A stretch of 50,958 bases of DNA from Pseudomonadota bacterium (GTDB lineage Bacteria; Pseudomonadota; Gammaproteobacteria; Xanthomonadales; Xanthomonadaceae), in assembly GCA_963205415.1 (NCBI GenBank), contig CAUJJS010000142.1, positions 1 through 50,958 on the forward strand, given 5' to 3'. A model generated the notes under the pieces. That model worked only from the letters and a program-made list of their open reading frames with translations, was not told where the DNA came from and made no database searches. The stretch's first letter is position 1, and each line of letters opens with the position of its first letter. The position numbers were made by a program, and so were the translations under genes. Shown one piece after another: positions 26,037 to 34,956 of the stretch.

Positions 26037-28412
26037 TCAGTGTTCGGAACAAATTTCCAGTTTGGCGTCGACCTGGCACAGGTCAGAACGCACCACGTCC
26101 AGATACTCGCGGGTGCTGGGCGGCGCTTCGGTGTGCTTCAGCTGTTCTTGTGCCTGCTTGAGACCGGCCTCGGCCTCGTTGAAACGACCCAGAACACGTT
26201 GCGCATCGGCCAGCGCGATGGTCGCCACCACGCGTGAATTATGCCCGCCGGGATACAGGCGACGCGCCATGGCTTCGGCCGCTTCCGCGTAGGGCAAGGC
26301 CTCCTTGCCACGCCCCAGATCAACAAACTGGCGCGCAAGATTGGTCGTGGGCACCAACACCATCGAATGATCGCCCTTGTGCAGCGTGCGGTGCATGTCC
26401 ACCGCTTGACGCTGCAAGTCGAGCGCCTGTTCGAGTTGATTGCGGCGCCGGGCGAGACTGGCACGGTTATTGAGCACGATGGCCTCCTGCGTACTGCCTT
26501 CGGGGAGGCCCTTCTTGAACACCGATTGGGCCTGACTGTAGAGCGCATCGGCCTGCTCGAAATCACCTTGTCCGCTCAAGGCCTGCGCCAGATTGGCCAG
26601 AGTGTGGGCATGGGTGAATGGATCGACGGGGCTGTCACTGCGTTCGTCCAACTCGATGGCCTGACGCAACACGTCGGCGGCCTGCGCGCGCTGTTCCTGC
26701 GCCAGATACAGCAAACCCAGATCACTCAACGCGCGCGCATGCAAAGCGTCATCACGCCAGTGGGCGCGCTCGATGCGCAACAACACGCTCTGATAGATGC
26801 GTTCGGCCTCGGCGTAATGTCCCAACTCGCGACGCGCCGATGCCTGCACGATCATGGCCTTGACCGTGCGTTTGTCGTGCTCGCCAAAGCTCGTCTGATT
26901 GCGTTCAACCACACGATCCAGTTGCGTGCTGGCCTGCTGCACCCTGCCCGCATGCAACAGCGCCTCGCCCAAGGCCAGATGCAGGTCGGTTGCCAATTCC
27001 GGCCGATCGGCAAACTTCTCGTCCACCAACGTATCGGCGCGCTGCATGGCTTCGGCCATGCTCAGCTCACCGCCGGTTTCGTAGGGGTCGGACAGATTCA
27101 GCACTTCGATGAGAAAGTCATTGGCACGCTGGGTATCGGCCATGGCGCGCTCGGCCACGAGCGCCTGATGCCAAGCCATGATCGCGGCCATCAGCACCGC
27201 CAGCACAGCCAGACTCGCCAAGCTCACACCCAAGCGATGGCGACGCACGAATTTGCGGATGCGATACCAACGCGAATCCGGATGCGCCAGTACCGGTTGA
27301 CCCGCCAGATATCGACGCAAGTCCTGCGCCAACGCATCGGCTGACGGATAGCGTCGCGCCGAATCCTTGTGCAAGGCCTTGGCCACGATGCGTTCCAGAT
27401 CGTCATCGATCTGCTGCGCGTGGCGGCGGCGCATCGCCGCATCGAGTTTCGTGTCTTGCAGCGCCTGACGCACGCTCACCGACGGGCTGTCCGAGACCGT
27501 GCGTTCGATCGCGGCGGGCGACAATCCGGCCAACTCGTAGGGACGCTTGCCAGCGAGCAATTGAAACAGCACCACACCCAGCGAATACACGTCCGAACTG
27601 GTGCTCAAGGCCTCGTGTCGGACTTGTTCAGGGCTGGCGTAAGCCGGGGTCATGGCCGAGTACAGACTGGCGCCGGTTTGCCCAACATCCAGGCCCGCGC
27701 TCAATTCGCGCGCAATGCCGAAGTCGATCAGCCTCGGCTCGCCATTGCTGCCGACCAACACGTTGTCGGGCTTGATGTCGCGATGCACGATCAAGTGTCG
27801 ATGTGCTTCCTGCACGCCATCGCAGAGCTTGCAGAACAGTTTCAGGCGCGCCGGCACATCCAGCTTTTGATCGCGGCAATAGTCATCCAGCGGCTGGCCG
27901 TCGACCCGCTCCATCACGAGGTAGGGCACCCCGGCTTCGGTGCTGCCACCGTCAAGGATGCGCGCGATATTGGGGTGATCGAGCTGAGCCAGGATCACGC
28001 GCTCGGATTCGAAACGCGAAATCAGCATGGCGCGCGCCACGGCATCGCCGTACATGTGCACGGCGCGAATCAACTTGATCGCCACTTCCTGGTGATACAC
28101 ATCGTCGGCGCGCCGAGCCAGATACACCACGCCCATGCCACCGGCCGCCAGCGGACGCAGCAATTCCCATGGACCCAGACGGTCACCGATATTGGGAAAG
28201 GCCGGGCCTTCGATCAAGCTGGCGGGGCTGTGCACCGCAGTATCGAGAAAGTCACCGACATGGCCCTCGGCCCGCAGCAAGCGTCGCGCGTGTTCGATCA
28301 CCGCTGGCGCCGCGGGTTGGCGCACCAGCCAATCTTCTCGCTGATCGACGGGCAGCTCGCAGGCCTGCTCGTAGAGCTCCATGGCGGCCATGTCGGTGAC
28401 GGCATACATCAT
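26037..28412 (-). CDS. Ser/Thr protein kinase with transmembrane helix and TPR repeats
   Basis: 791 residues. The first 70 residues are a small helical region (MELYEQACELPVDQREDWL). The kinase domain (about 75-345) is complete: LAAGGMGVVYLARR (Gly loop), EVAIKLIR (Lys), IVHRDIKPDNVLV (catalytic Asp), LIDFGIAREL (DFG), TPAYASPEQ and DVYSLGVVLFQLLAGKRPY. One membrane helix at about 393-413 is followed by a long TPR array (about 430-780), which should be periplasmic. The gene sits 81 bases after an ECF sigma-factor gene on the same strand. Kinases of this build paired with such sigma factors are known to activate them by phosphorylation in Xanthomonas and Vibrio. Confidence 0.95.
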   Translation of the reverse strand: MMYAVTDMAAMELYEQACELPVDQREDWLVRQPAAPAVIEHARRLLRAEGHVGDFLDTAVHSPASLIEGPAFPNIGDRLGPWELLRPLAAGGMGVVYLARRADDVYHQEVAIKLIRAVHMYGDAVARAMLISRFESERVILAQLDHPNIARILDGGSTEAGVPYLVMERVDGQPLDDYCRDQKLDVPARLKLFCKLCDGVQEAHRHLIVHRDIKPDNVLVGSNGEPRLIDFGIARELSAGLDVGQTGASLYSAMTPAYASPEQVRHEALSTSSDVYSLGVVLFQLLAGKRPYELAGLSPAAIERTVSDSPSVSVRQALQDTKLDAAMRRRHAQQIDDDLERIVAKALHKDSARRYPSADALAQDLRRYLAGQPVLAHPDSRWYRIRKFVRRHRLGVSLASLAVLAVLMAAIMAWHQALVAERAMADTQRANDFLIEVLNLSDPYETGGELSMAEAMQRADTLVDEKFADRPELATDLHLALGEALLHAGRVQQASTQLDRVVERNQTSFGEHDKRTVKAMIVQASARRELGHYAEAERIYQSVLLRIERAHWRDDALHARALSDLGLLYLAQEQRAQAADVLRQAIELDERSDSPVDPFTHAHTLANLAQALSGQGDFEQADALYSQAQSVFKKGLPEGSTQEAIVLNNRASLARRRNQLEQALDLQRQAVDMHRTLHKGDHSMVLVPTTNLARQFVDLGRGKEALPYAEAAEAMARRLYPGGHNSRVVATIALADAQRVLGRFNEAEAGLKQAQEQLKHTEAPPSTREYLDVVRSDLCQVDAKLEICSEH

Positions 28413-28493
28413 TTGGAAACCGGCGTCGGGTTGGCCCGCAATGGCGTGGCCTTCATTCGATCAAGGCGCAAAATGCTGCGCGATCGGCTCATG

Positions 28494-29063
28494 TCATCCA
28501 TCGACCGACACATGCGCCGCATTGAGCACATCGAACAGCCAAAGGCGTGCGGTGTGCCAATGCCGCTTCACCGTCGCCGGTGAAATGCCCATCACCTCGG
28601 CCGTGGCCTCGATCGACAGGCCGCCGTAGAAGCGCAGCTCCACCACGCGGGCCTTTTCTGGCGCGATGGCTTCGAGGCGTTGCAGGGCGTTTTCCAGTTC
28701 CAGCGCGTCGAGCGCGTTGTCGGCCGCCGGCAAGTTGGTGAACAAGGTCACGCGCTCGCCGCCATCGCGTTTGGCGGCACTGCGACGACGGGCGTGGTCG
28801 ATCAGGATTTCGCGCATCAACTTGGCCGCCACGCCGATGAAATGGGCGTGGTCCTGCCATTGCATGCGATCCAGCGCGGCAAGGCGCTGGTAGGCCTCGT
28901 TCACCAGCGCGGTGGGCTGCAAGGTGTGGTCGCGGCGCTCCTGATTGAACTGGCGATCGGCGACGCTGTGCAGCTCGGCGTAGAGAAGGCTCACCAAACG
29001 GTCACGTGCGGCCGTGTCACCGCCCCGCCATGCCTGAAGAAGTTGGGTTGCTTCGCCCGTCAT
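28494..29063 (-). CDS. ECF sigma factor of the Ser/Thr-kinase-linked type
   Basis: 189 residues. The start and length match the TIGR02999-like group: ATQLLQAWRGGDTAARDRL, HTLQPTALVNEAYQRLA, FIGVAAKLMREILIDHARRR in region 2, and PEKARVVELRFYGGLSIEATAEVMGISPATVKRHWHTARLWL in region 4. Region 2.2 lacks the acidic cluster that most ECF factors use to hold core polymerase; a Thr and a single Glu stand there. In the kinase-linked group this gap is reported to be filled by threonine phosphorylation. The kinase gene follows directly downstream, and no anti-sigma gene is adjacent. The ribosome site is weak. Confidence 0.93.
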   Translation of the reverse strand: MTGEATQLLQAWRGGDTAARDRLVSLLYAELHSVADRQFNQERRDHTLQPTALVNEAYQRLAALDRMQWQDHAHFIGVAAKLMREILIDHARRRSAAKRDGGERVTLFTNLPAADNALDALELENALQRLEAIAPEKARVVELRFYGGLSIEATAEVMGISPATVKRHWHTARLWLFDVLNAAHVSVDG

Positions 29064-29075
29064 GGGCGCAATCTA

Positions 29076-29483
29076 TCACTTCGGCGAGTGCGTCGTCGCT
29101 TGCAGCCACGGCAGTGGTGCGTCGGGGTCTCGAGAACGGCCTGCCGCTTCCAGTTCGGCCAGATAGCGCGTCCAGTTGGCGTCGAAGTCGCGTCCCAGAC
29201 TGTAGAGCAGCTCCCAAGTGAAGATGCCGCTGTCATGGCCGTCGGTGAAGATCAATTGGATGGCGTAGTGGCCAATGGGCGCGATGCCCTTGATGCCGAC
29301 TTCGCGCTTGCCCGCCACCAGTACCCGTTGGCCCGGCCCGTGGCCGGTGACTTCGGCCGAGGGCGAATGCACGCGCAGGTATTCGGCTGGCAAACGGAAG
29401 TTCGAACCCTCGTCGAATTCGACCTCCAGCACACGCGAAGCGCCGTGCAACACGATGTCGGTGGGGTGCGGATGCGTGCTCAC
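29076..29483 (-). CDS. DUF971 domain protein
   Basis: 135 residues from a GTG at 29483 that overlaps the hslU stop (GTGA). The single domain has [29 protein letters not shown] followed by [39 protein letters not shown], the hallmark of the DUF971 / gamma-butyrobetaine hydroxylase N-terminal-like family. The conserved His and Asp in [12 protein letters not shown] may bind metal, as in the related domains. The gene commonly follows hslVU in this order. Its biochemical role is not known; in other proteins the domain is linked with iron-sulfur protein maturation. Confidence 0.92.
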   Translation of the reverse strand: MSTHPHPTDIVLHGASRVLEVEFDEGSNFRLPAEYLRVHSPSAEVTGHGPGQRVLVAGKREVGIKGIAPIGHYAIQLIFTDGHDSGIFTWELLYSLGRDFDANWTRYLAELEAAGRSRDPDAPLPWLQATTHSPK

Positions 29484-30808
29484 AGGATGTAGCGCGAGAG
29501 ATCCTGATCGGCGGCGAGGCTGCCCAGCGTGCGATCGACGTAGGCGGCATCGATGGTGACCGCATCGCCATCGCGATCCGGTGCTTCGTAGGACAGGGTA
29601 TCGAGCAACTTTTCCAGCACCGTGTGCAGTCGGCGCGCGCCAATGTTCTCGGTGGTTTCGTTGACGGTGAAGGCGATGTCGGCCAGGCGCTCGATGGCCT
29701 CGTCGGTGAACGTGATCTTCAGCCCTTCGGTGCCGAGCAGCGCCTGGTATTGCTTGGTCAGCGCGCTGTGCGGCTCGGTCAGGATGCGACGGAAATCCGC
29801 GCGCGAGAGCGAGGACAGTTCCACCCGGATCGGCAAGCGACCCTGCAATTCGGGAATCAGGTCACTGGGCTTGGCCAAGTGGAATGCACCCGAGGCGATG
29901 AACAGGATGTGGTCAGTCTTGACCGGCCCGTACTTGGTGCTGACGGTGGAGCCTTCCACCAAGGGCAAGAGGTCGCGCTGCACGCCCTCGCGCGAGACAT
30001 CGGCGCCATAGCCTTCCGAACGCTTGGCGACCTTGTCGATCTCGTCGATGAAGACGATGCCGTTCTGCTCCGCCGAATCGATCGCCTGCTGGCGGATCTC
30101 GTCCTCGTTGACCAGCTTGCCGGCTTCTTCCTCGATCAAGACCTGCCGCGCGGCAGCCACTTTCAAGCGCCGTTTCTGGGTCTTGCTGCCGGCCAGTTGC
30201 GAGAACATCTGGTGCAACTGCTGACCCATTTCCTCCATGCCCGGCGGCGCCATGATGTCCACGCCGACATTGAGGCTGGTTTCCAGTTCAATCTCGCGCT
30301 CGTCGAGCTTGCCTTCGCGCAATTGCTTGCGCAGCTTCTGGCGCGTATCGCCTTCACCCGCTTCGTCTTGCGGCCAGCCGGCGGCATCGTGACGGCGCGG
30401 CAAGAGGGCATCGAGAATGCGGTCTTCAGCGCGATCTTCGGCTTGGCTGCGCACCCGCGTCTTGGCCTGTTCGCGCTGCATCTTGACGGCGGTATCGATG
30501 AGATCGCGGATGATCTGCTCGACATCCTTGCCGACATAGCCCACTTCGGTGAAACGCGTGGCTTCCACCTTCACGAACGGCGCATTGGCGAGCGTCGCCA
30601 GGCGGCGTGCGATTTCGGTCTTGCCGACGCCGGTGGGGCCGATCATCAGGATGTTCTTGGGCGTGACTTCGCGCCGCAGTTCCGGTTCGAGCTGCATCCG
30701 CCGCCAGCGATTGCGCAAGGCGATGGCCACCGCACGCTTGGCGGCGTTCTGGCCCACGATCCAGCGGTCCAGTTCATTGACGATTTCGCGGGGGGTGAGT
30801 TGGGTCAT
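29480..30808 (-). CDS. hslU: ATP-dependent protease ATPase subunit HslU
   Basis: 442 residues from the ATG at 30808 ([20 protein letters not shown]), matching E. coli HslU (443). AAA+ motifs are present: [18 protein letters not shown] (Walker A), [15 protein letters not shown] (Walker B), and [15 protein letters not shown] (sensor region). The inserted I domain lies between, at about 110-240, and the C-terminal tail ends in ISRYIL-like residues (DLSRYIL) that dock into HslV. It forms hexamers that unfold proteins and feed them to HslV. It is separated from hslV by 229 bases of repeats, an unusually wide gap for this pair. Confidence 0.97.
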   Translation of the reverse strand: MTQLTPREIVNELDRWIVGQNAAKRAVAIALRNRWRRMQLEPELRREVTPKNILMIGPTGVGKTEIARRLATLANAPFVKVEATRFTEVGYVGKDVEQIIRDLIDTAVKMQREQAKTRVRSQAEDRAEDRILDALLPRRHDAAGWPQDEAGEGDTRQKLRKQLREGKLDEREIELETSLNVGVDIMAPPGMEEMGQQLHQMFSQLAGSKTQKRRLKVAAARQVLIEEEAGKLVNEDEIRQQAIDSAEQNGIVFIDEIDKVAKRSEGYGADVSREGVQRDLLPLVEGSTVSTKYGPVKTDHILFIASGAFHLAKPSDLIPELQGRLPIRVELSSLSRADFRRILTEPHSALTKQYQALLGTEGLKITFTDEAIERLADIAFTVNETTENIGARRLHTVLEKLLDTLSYEAPDRDGDAVTIDAAYVDRTLGSLAADQDLSRYIL

Positions 30809-30820
30809 GGGGTTTGCGTG

Positions 30821-31065
30821 GGAATGGGGAATGGGGAATGGGGAGTCGGGAGTCGGGAGTTGGGCGTTGGGAGTCGCTGGATAATCCGTCATTGCGAGGA
30901 GCGAAGCGACGTGGCAATCCAGAAGTATTCGCCAAATCAATGAGGTGGATTGCTTCGCTTCGCTCGCAATGACGGCGTTTTGACTTGGTCAGATGTTCCA
31001 TCGGCGGGAACGGGGACGCTGTTGCTCTTGCGAATCCCTATTCCCCATTCCCCACTCCCAGCTCT
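30821..31065. repeat. G-rich tandem repeats around dispersed repeat copy C
   Basis: On the left, GGGAATGGGGAATGGGGAGTCGGGAGTCGGGAG-type short repeats run over about 30821-30875. On the right, the inverse (ATTCCCCATTCCCCACTCCC) lies at about 31039-31060. Between them is copy C of the dispersed palindrome. The whole block separates hslU from hslV and reaches into the 3' end of hslV. Confidence 0.8.
30888..30999. repeat. Dispersed palindromic repeat, copy C
   Basis: The most symmetric copy: GTCATTGCGAGGAGCGAAGC at the left, then GTGGCAATCC; at the right GGATTGC followed by TTCGCTTCGCTCGCAATGAC (ending 30973). It could fold into a stem of over 25 pairs. The flank up to TCAGATGTTCC is shared with copy A. 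Confidence 0.85.
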
Positions 31066-31598
31066 TCAATCGTCCGGTTGTGATTGGTGTAGATGCAGAT
31101 GTCGGCGGCGATCTTGAGGGATTGTTCGACGATCTGGCGGGCATCCAGTTCGGTGTTGGCGAGCAGGGCGCGGGCGGCGGATTGGGCGAAGGGGCCGCCC
31201 GAACCGATTGCGATCAGGCCGTCTTCCGGCTCCAGCACATCGCCATTGCCGGACAGCAGCAGCGAGGCTTCCTTGTCGGCCACGGCGAGCATGGCTTCCA
31301 GCCGCCCGAGGCGACGATCGGTGCGCCAGTCCTTGGCCATTTCCACCGCCGCGCGCACCAGTTGGCCGCCGTGCTTTTCCAGCTTGGCTTCGAACAATTC
31401 AAACAGGGTGAAAGCATCGGCGGTGGCACCGGCAAAACCGGCCAGAACCTTGCCGCCGGCCAGGCGCCGGATCTTGCGGGCATTGGCCTTGACCACGGTG
31501 TTGCCCAAGGTGACCTGGCCATCGCCACCGATCACGACGCGACCAGCGCGGCGGACCGAAACGATGGTGGTGGCGTGAAACGACTCGTTGTTGCCCAC
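31038..31598 (-). CDS. hslV: ATP-dependent protease proteolytic subunit HslV
   Basis: 186 residues from a GTG at 31598 ([17 protein letters not shown]). The propeptide is removed so that the first Thr of TTIVSVRR becomes the N-terminal nucleophile; the same N-terminal extension ending FHA is found in Xanthomonas. The rest follows E. coli HslV closely: [64 protein letters not shown] and [15 protein letters not shown]. The last six residues (GVGNGE) and the stop are encoded by the G-rich repeat, replacing the natural end. It forms the two six-fold rings of the HslUV protease. xerC ends 53 bases upstream. Confidence 0.96.
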   Translation of the reverse strand: MGNNESFHATTIVSVRRAGRVVIGGDGQVTLGNTVVKANARKIRRLAGGKVLAGFAGATADAFTLFELFEAKLEKHGGQLVRAAVEMAKDWRTDRRLGRLEAMLAVADKEASLLLSGNGDVLEPEDGLIAIGSGGPFAQSAARALLANTELDARQIVEQSLKIAADICIYTNHNRTIEELGVGNGE

Positions 31599-31651
31599 GG
31601 CACGGTTCCGAAACGAACGGGTAAACGATATGGGGCAGTCCCGGCGGACTA

Positions 31652-32596
31652 TCAAGCCGATGGCGTCGTCTTTCGCCGCGCCCGTGGATGCGCTGCGTCG
31701 TAAACCTTGGCCAGATGCTGGAAGTCCAGATGGGTGTAAACCTGCGTGGTGGCGATATCGGCGTGGCCGAGAAACTCCTGCACGCCACGCAGGTCGCCGG
31801 AGGATTCGAGCAGATGGCTGGCGCAACAATGCCGCAGCAAATGCGGATACACGCGCTTGTCGATGCCTTGTCGCTGGGCGATGGCGCGTACCCGTTGCTC
31901 CACCACACCGCGTCCGATGGCGAGGCCATCGCGGCCTTTGAATACCGGCTGGGCCGGCGTGTTGCCGCCTTGTGCGTGCAAGGCCTCCAGTGCCGTCACG
32001 GCCTTGGTTCCAACCGGCACATCGCGCACCTTGCCGCCCTTGCCGCGCACCCGAACCAAACCTTCACCGAGTTGCAGGTCGCCCCACGTGAGGCCACACA
32101 CTTCGGCCAAGCGCAGACCGGAGGAGTAGAACAGTTCCAGCATCGCCCGATCGCGCACGTCCTCGGGCGTCAGGACGGGAAACTCCAGCAAGCGTGTGAC
32201 TTCGTCCGCATCCAGCACCTGCGGTAATTTGCGCCGGGCCTTGGGCGCGCGCAGGCCCAAGGCCGGACTGGCACTGAGCACGCCTTCACGCAGCAAATCG
32301 TTGAACAGGCCACGGCAGGCCGACAACAGGCGCTGCACGCTGGGTGGCGACAGGCCACGACGGTGTTCGCTGGCGATGAAGCGTTGCAGACGCGGCCCGT
32401 CCAGTTCCTTCCAGTGGCTGATGGGCAGGGCCTGCGCAAAATCCCGCAATCGCGCCAGATCGCGCCGATAGCCGGCCAGGGTGTGCGCGGAGTACGCCCG
32501 CTCCACCCGCAGTCGTTCCAGATAGGCGGTGATCGCCGCGCCCAGCGCGTCCTCGCCCTCGGCGTGGATCGGCTGGGCCTGCGGCGCGGTGTTCAC
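31652..32596 (-). CDS. xerC: Tyrosine recombinase XerC
   Basis: 314 residues from a GTG at 32596 that overlaps the DUF484 stop (GTGA). The N-terminal SAM-like domain (about 20-110) is followed by the catalytic domain with all active residues: Arg in [15 protein letters not shown], Lys in [24 protein letters not shown] (HxxR), [17 protein letters not shown] with the second His and the Tyr nucleophile. With XerD it resolves chromosome dimers at dif. The order dapF-DUF484-xerC supports the XerC rather than XerD assignment. No dif site was seen in the window. Confidence 0.95.
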   Translation of the reverse strand: MNTAPQAQPIHAEGEDALGAAITAYLERLRVERAYSAHTLAGYRRDLARLRDFAQALPISHWKELDGPRLQRFIASEHRRGLSPPSVQRLLSACRGLFNDLLREGVLSASPALGLRAPKARRKLPQVLDADEVTRLLEFPVLTPEDVRDRAMLELFYSSGLRLAEVCGLTWGDLQLGEGLVRVRGKGGKVRDVPVGTKAVTALEALHAQGGNTPAQPVFKGRDGLAIGRGVVEQRVRAIAQRQGIDKRVYPHLLRHCCASHLLESSGDLRGVQEFLGHADIATTQVYTHLDFQHLAKVYDAAHPRARRKTTPSA

Positions 32597-33285
32597 GGCG
32601 TTGGAACGCTCATGTCGAAGCGCGCCAATGCCGCCACCAAGGCCTGCGCCATCAGGCGCACGAAAAAGGTGCCCATGCCGGGATAGAAGTGATTGGGATC
32701 GCTGCTGCCAATGGCCAAGACGCCGTAGTCGCCCAAGGGCACCAAGGCGCTGGATTGCACCTGTGCTGCCTCGGCGCCGAACAGGGCCTGCAACTTGTCG
32801 GCTTGCAGGCGTCCGCTCAAGGGCTCGGCATCGGGCTTGAGGTCCGAGAAAACCGCCATCTGCGCGCTGTCGCGGCTGGCGTGCGCCCACCACGGACTGC
32901 TTGCCACGTCCATGCCGGGCTTGCTCAACAGGATGCGCACCCATTCACTGGAAAAATCTTCGCGCAGGCTGCCCACGGCCATGGCCAAGGTCTGCGGCAA
33001 GTCCTGGGCGCGCAACAAGGCCAAGGTGAACTGGTGGGTGCGAACCGTGAGGCGCTCGTTCTCGTTGGCCACCGCGAACAGCTCCGCAAGGCGCCGATTG
33101 AGCTCGCGATTCTTTTCGCGCAAGACATCCAATTGATAGCTGGCCAGTGACGTGGCGCGGCCGTTTTCACGCGGCAGGTCGATGGCCAGTGCCACATCCG
33201 GGTGATGCAGGAAAAAGTTCGGATGCTCACGCAGCCACACGGCTACATCGGCAGCCTCCAGCTCACGTCGCGGGGATTCACTCAT
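32593..33285 (-). CDS. DUF484 family protein
   Basis: 230 residues from the ATG at 33285, overlapping the dapF stop by four bases. The family start is clear: VAVWLREHPNFFLHHPDVALAIDLP, followed by SLASYQLDVLREKNRELNRRLAELFAVANENERL as a coiled coil and then a GAF-like domain (SSALVPLGDYGVLAIGSSDPNHFYPGMGTFFVRLMAQAL). The protein is conserved between dapF and xerC in gammaproteobacteria and its job is unknown. Its own stop overlaps the xerC start, so the three are a tightly coupled set. Confidence 0.95.
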   Translation of the reverse strand: MSESPRRELEAADVAVWLREHPNFFLHHPDVALAIDLPRENGRATSLASYQLDVLREKNRELNRRLAELFAVANENERLTVRTHQFTLALLRAQDLPQTLAMAVGSLREDFSSEWVRILLSKPGMDVASSPWWAHASRDSAQMAVFSDLKPDAEPLSGRLQADKLQALFGAEAAQVQSSALVPLGDYGVLAIGSSDPNHFYPGMGTFFVRLMAQALVAALARFDMSVPTP

Positions 33286-34118
33286 GCCAGAAACTCTCCT
33301 TCGAAAACGAATGCGGCCGGACCGGCCATCTGGATTGGATGCCCGGTTCCGGGCCAGTCGATCGTTAGGGTGCCACCGGGAAGCTGCACCGCCACACGGG
33401 AAGCCAGACGCCCGCGCCGCGCCAGCACCGCCACGGCGGCACAGGCACCCGAGCCACAGGCGAGGGTTTCGCCCACGCCGCGCTCGTACACACGCAACGC
33501 CACGCGGTGCGGGTCGATGATCTGGGCGAAACCGACGTTGCAACTGTCTTTGAAGCCAGCCTCGCGCTGCAGCACCGGCCCGAGTGTCTCGACCGCCGCC
33601 GTGGCCACGTCCGGCACTTCCATCACGGCGTGCGGATTGCCCATCGAGACTGCGCCAAACCTCAGCACCTGATCCCCGATGGGGAATATGTATGGATCCA
33701 TTTGCGGACGATCCAGCGCAATGGCCTGCGGCGAAAAATCCGGCACACCCATGTCGATGGCAAAGTCCTCGCCGCGACGCTGCGCCACGATCGCGCCGCT
33801 CGGGCCATCCAACACGAAGGCCTCAGCACCCGCTGCACCCTCGCGAACCAACCATGCCGCCACGCAGCGCGCACCATTGCCGCATTGGCCGGCCCGGCTG
33901 CCGTCGGCATTGAGGATCGAATACGCCGCCACCGCGCCCGCCGTGCGTGCCGCTTCGATGGTAATGAGCTGATCAAAACCCACACCGCGATGGCGATCGG
34001 CGATCAGGGCCACGCGCTCGGGCGTCAAGGGCGCTGAGACGCGGCGCCGATCCACGATCACGAAGTCGTTGCCGGCCCCGTGCATCTTGGTGAATGGCAA
34101 CGGCACAGGTCCGCTCAC
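33282..34118 (-). CDS. dapF: Diaminopimelate epimerase
   Basis: 278 residues from a GTG at 34118 that overlaps the stop of lptM (GTGA). The family start FTKMHGAGNDFVIVDRR lies at about residue 8; the frame is open far upstream but through lptM in the wrong frame. Both catalytic cysteines are present, in NADGSRAGQCGNGARC and ETLACGSGACAAV, as are MGNPHAV and RVYERGVGETLACGSG. The enzyme turns LL-diaminopimelate into the meso form for lysine and peptidoglycan. Confidence 0.97.
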   Translation of the reverse strand: MSGPVPLPFTKMHGAGNDFVIVDRRRVSAPLTPERVALIADRHRGVGFDQLITIEAARTAGAVAAYSILNADGSRAGQCGNGARCVAAWLVREGAAGAEAFVLDGPSGAIVAQRRGEDFAIDMGVPDFSPQAIALDRPQMDPYIFPIGDQVLRFGAVSMGNPHAVMEVPDVATAAVETLGPVLQREAGFKDSCNVGFAQIIDPHRVALRVYERGVGETLACGSGACAAVAVLARRGRLASRVAVQLPGGTLTIDWPGTGHPIQMAGPAAFVFEGEFLA

Positions 34119-34231
34119 GGTGTCGCCGCAGACTGTGGCCGGTCGGGCATCACCAGATCGCCCTTGTTGCCGCAGGCGGCCACGAGCAGGAGCAGGAGAC
34201 AGATCAAGGCAAGGCGCGAGAAGATTTTCAT
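34115..34231 (-). CDS. lptM: Small lipoprotein LptM (YifL family)
   Basis: A 38-residue gene, found by reading the frame just upstream of dapF. The product starts MKIFSRLALICLLLLLVAAC with the lipobox VAAC, followed by GNKGDLVMPDRPQSAATP. The CGxKGxLxxP pattern straight after the lipid-carrying Cys is the signature of the YifL/LptM group, which in E. coli helps the LptDE complex that inserts lipopolysaccharide into the outer membrane. It is found just upstream of dapF there as well. A minus-strand TATACT lies 7 bases before the ATG, and the stop overlaps the dapF start. Confidence 0.93.
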   Translation of the reverse strand: MKIFSRLALICLLLLLVAACGNKGDLVMPDRPQSAATP

Positions 34232-34237
34232 GGCCAA

Positions 34238-34271
34238 AGTATAATCGGCCGATCACGCGTTCGGATCGGCC
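34238..34271. promoter_or_regulatory. Overlapping divergent -10 boxes plus an inverted repeat
   Basis: TATAAT (34240-34245, plus strand) overlaps TATACT on the minus strand (34238-34243). Next to it GGCCGATC (34247-34254) and GATCGGCC (34264-34271) form an 8-bp dyad that ends at the base before the ATG at 34272. Good -35 boxes are not evident for either direction. Confidence 0.45.
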
Positions 34272-34940
34272 ATGTCGCCTGCCCTGTTCGTCCTCATTCC
34301 CGCCCTCTCCTGCGCCATCTTTGCCGCGATCTTCCTGTTCGGCGCGCGTGCGCGTCGGCACCACCATCGCCGTTCCGGCGCGACTTGGCGCCTGTTGGCC
34401 GCACTGATGTTCACCGTGGCAGCGCTGGCTTTGATCGCGCTTTCGGTGTCAATCCGACATTACTTCGCGCTGGAACGTGAAGTCAGCGTCGCCACGCTGT
34501 CGTTCCAGCAGTTGGCGCCGCAACGGTTTCAGGCCGAGATCACCACCGCCGACGGCCGCGTTCACGCGTTCGTGCTTCTGGGCGACCAGTGGCAACTCGA
34601 CGCACGCGTGCTCACCTGGCGACTTCCGGCTGTGCTGGCCGGCGCACCGCCCCTCTATCGAATCGAACGCATCGGCGGGCGCTACCAGAACATCGATCAG
34701 GAGCGCGAGTCCGAGCGCAGTGTGTTCGAGCTGGACGCCAACGCCGGTTTCGACCTGGGTTTGCTCAAGCAGTCCGCATCGCGCTGGCTGCCCTTCGTGG
34801 ACACGCGCTTTGGTAGCGCGGCCTATATGCCCATGCTCGATGGTGGTCGTTTCGAGGTGAGCTTCGCCGGGCGCGGGGGTTTGGTGGCGCGTGCCGCCGA
34901 CGCCCAGACCCAGGCCGCACTCGACCGCAACGGCTGGTGA
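34272..34940 (+). CDS. Membrane protein of unknown function with a periplasmic domain
   Basis: 222 residues. Two membrane helices (about 4-24 and 40-62) are separated by a basic loop with RARRHHHRRSG. The remaining 160 residues should face the periplasm and are beta-rich, with HAFVLLGDQWQLDARVLTW and RYQNIDQERESERSVFEL. Comparable proteins exist in this order of bacteria next to lptM/dapF, often labelled as efflux proteins without good reason. No known functional motif is visible. The ATG follows an inverted repeat directly, with no ribosome site, so the transcript may have a very short or structured leader. Confidence 0.8.
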   Translation: MSPALFVLIPALSCAIFAAIFLFGARARRHHHRRSGATWRLLAALMFTVAALALIALSVSIRHYFALEREVSVATLSFQQLAPQRFQAEITTADGRVHAFVLLGDQWQLDARVLTWRLPAVLAGAPPLYRIERIGGRYQNIDQERESERSVFELDANAGFDLGLLKQSASRWLPFVDTRFGSAAYMPMLDGGRFEVSFAGRGGLVARAADAQTQAALDRNGW

Positions 34941-34956
34941 GGCCGCCTACCCAAGC

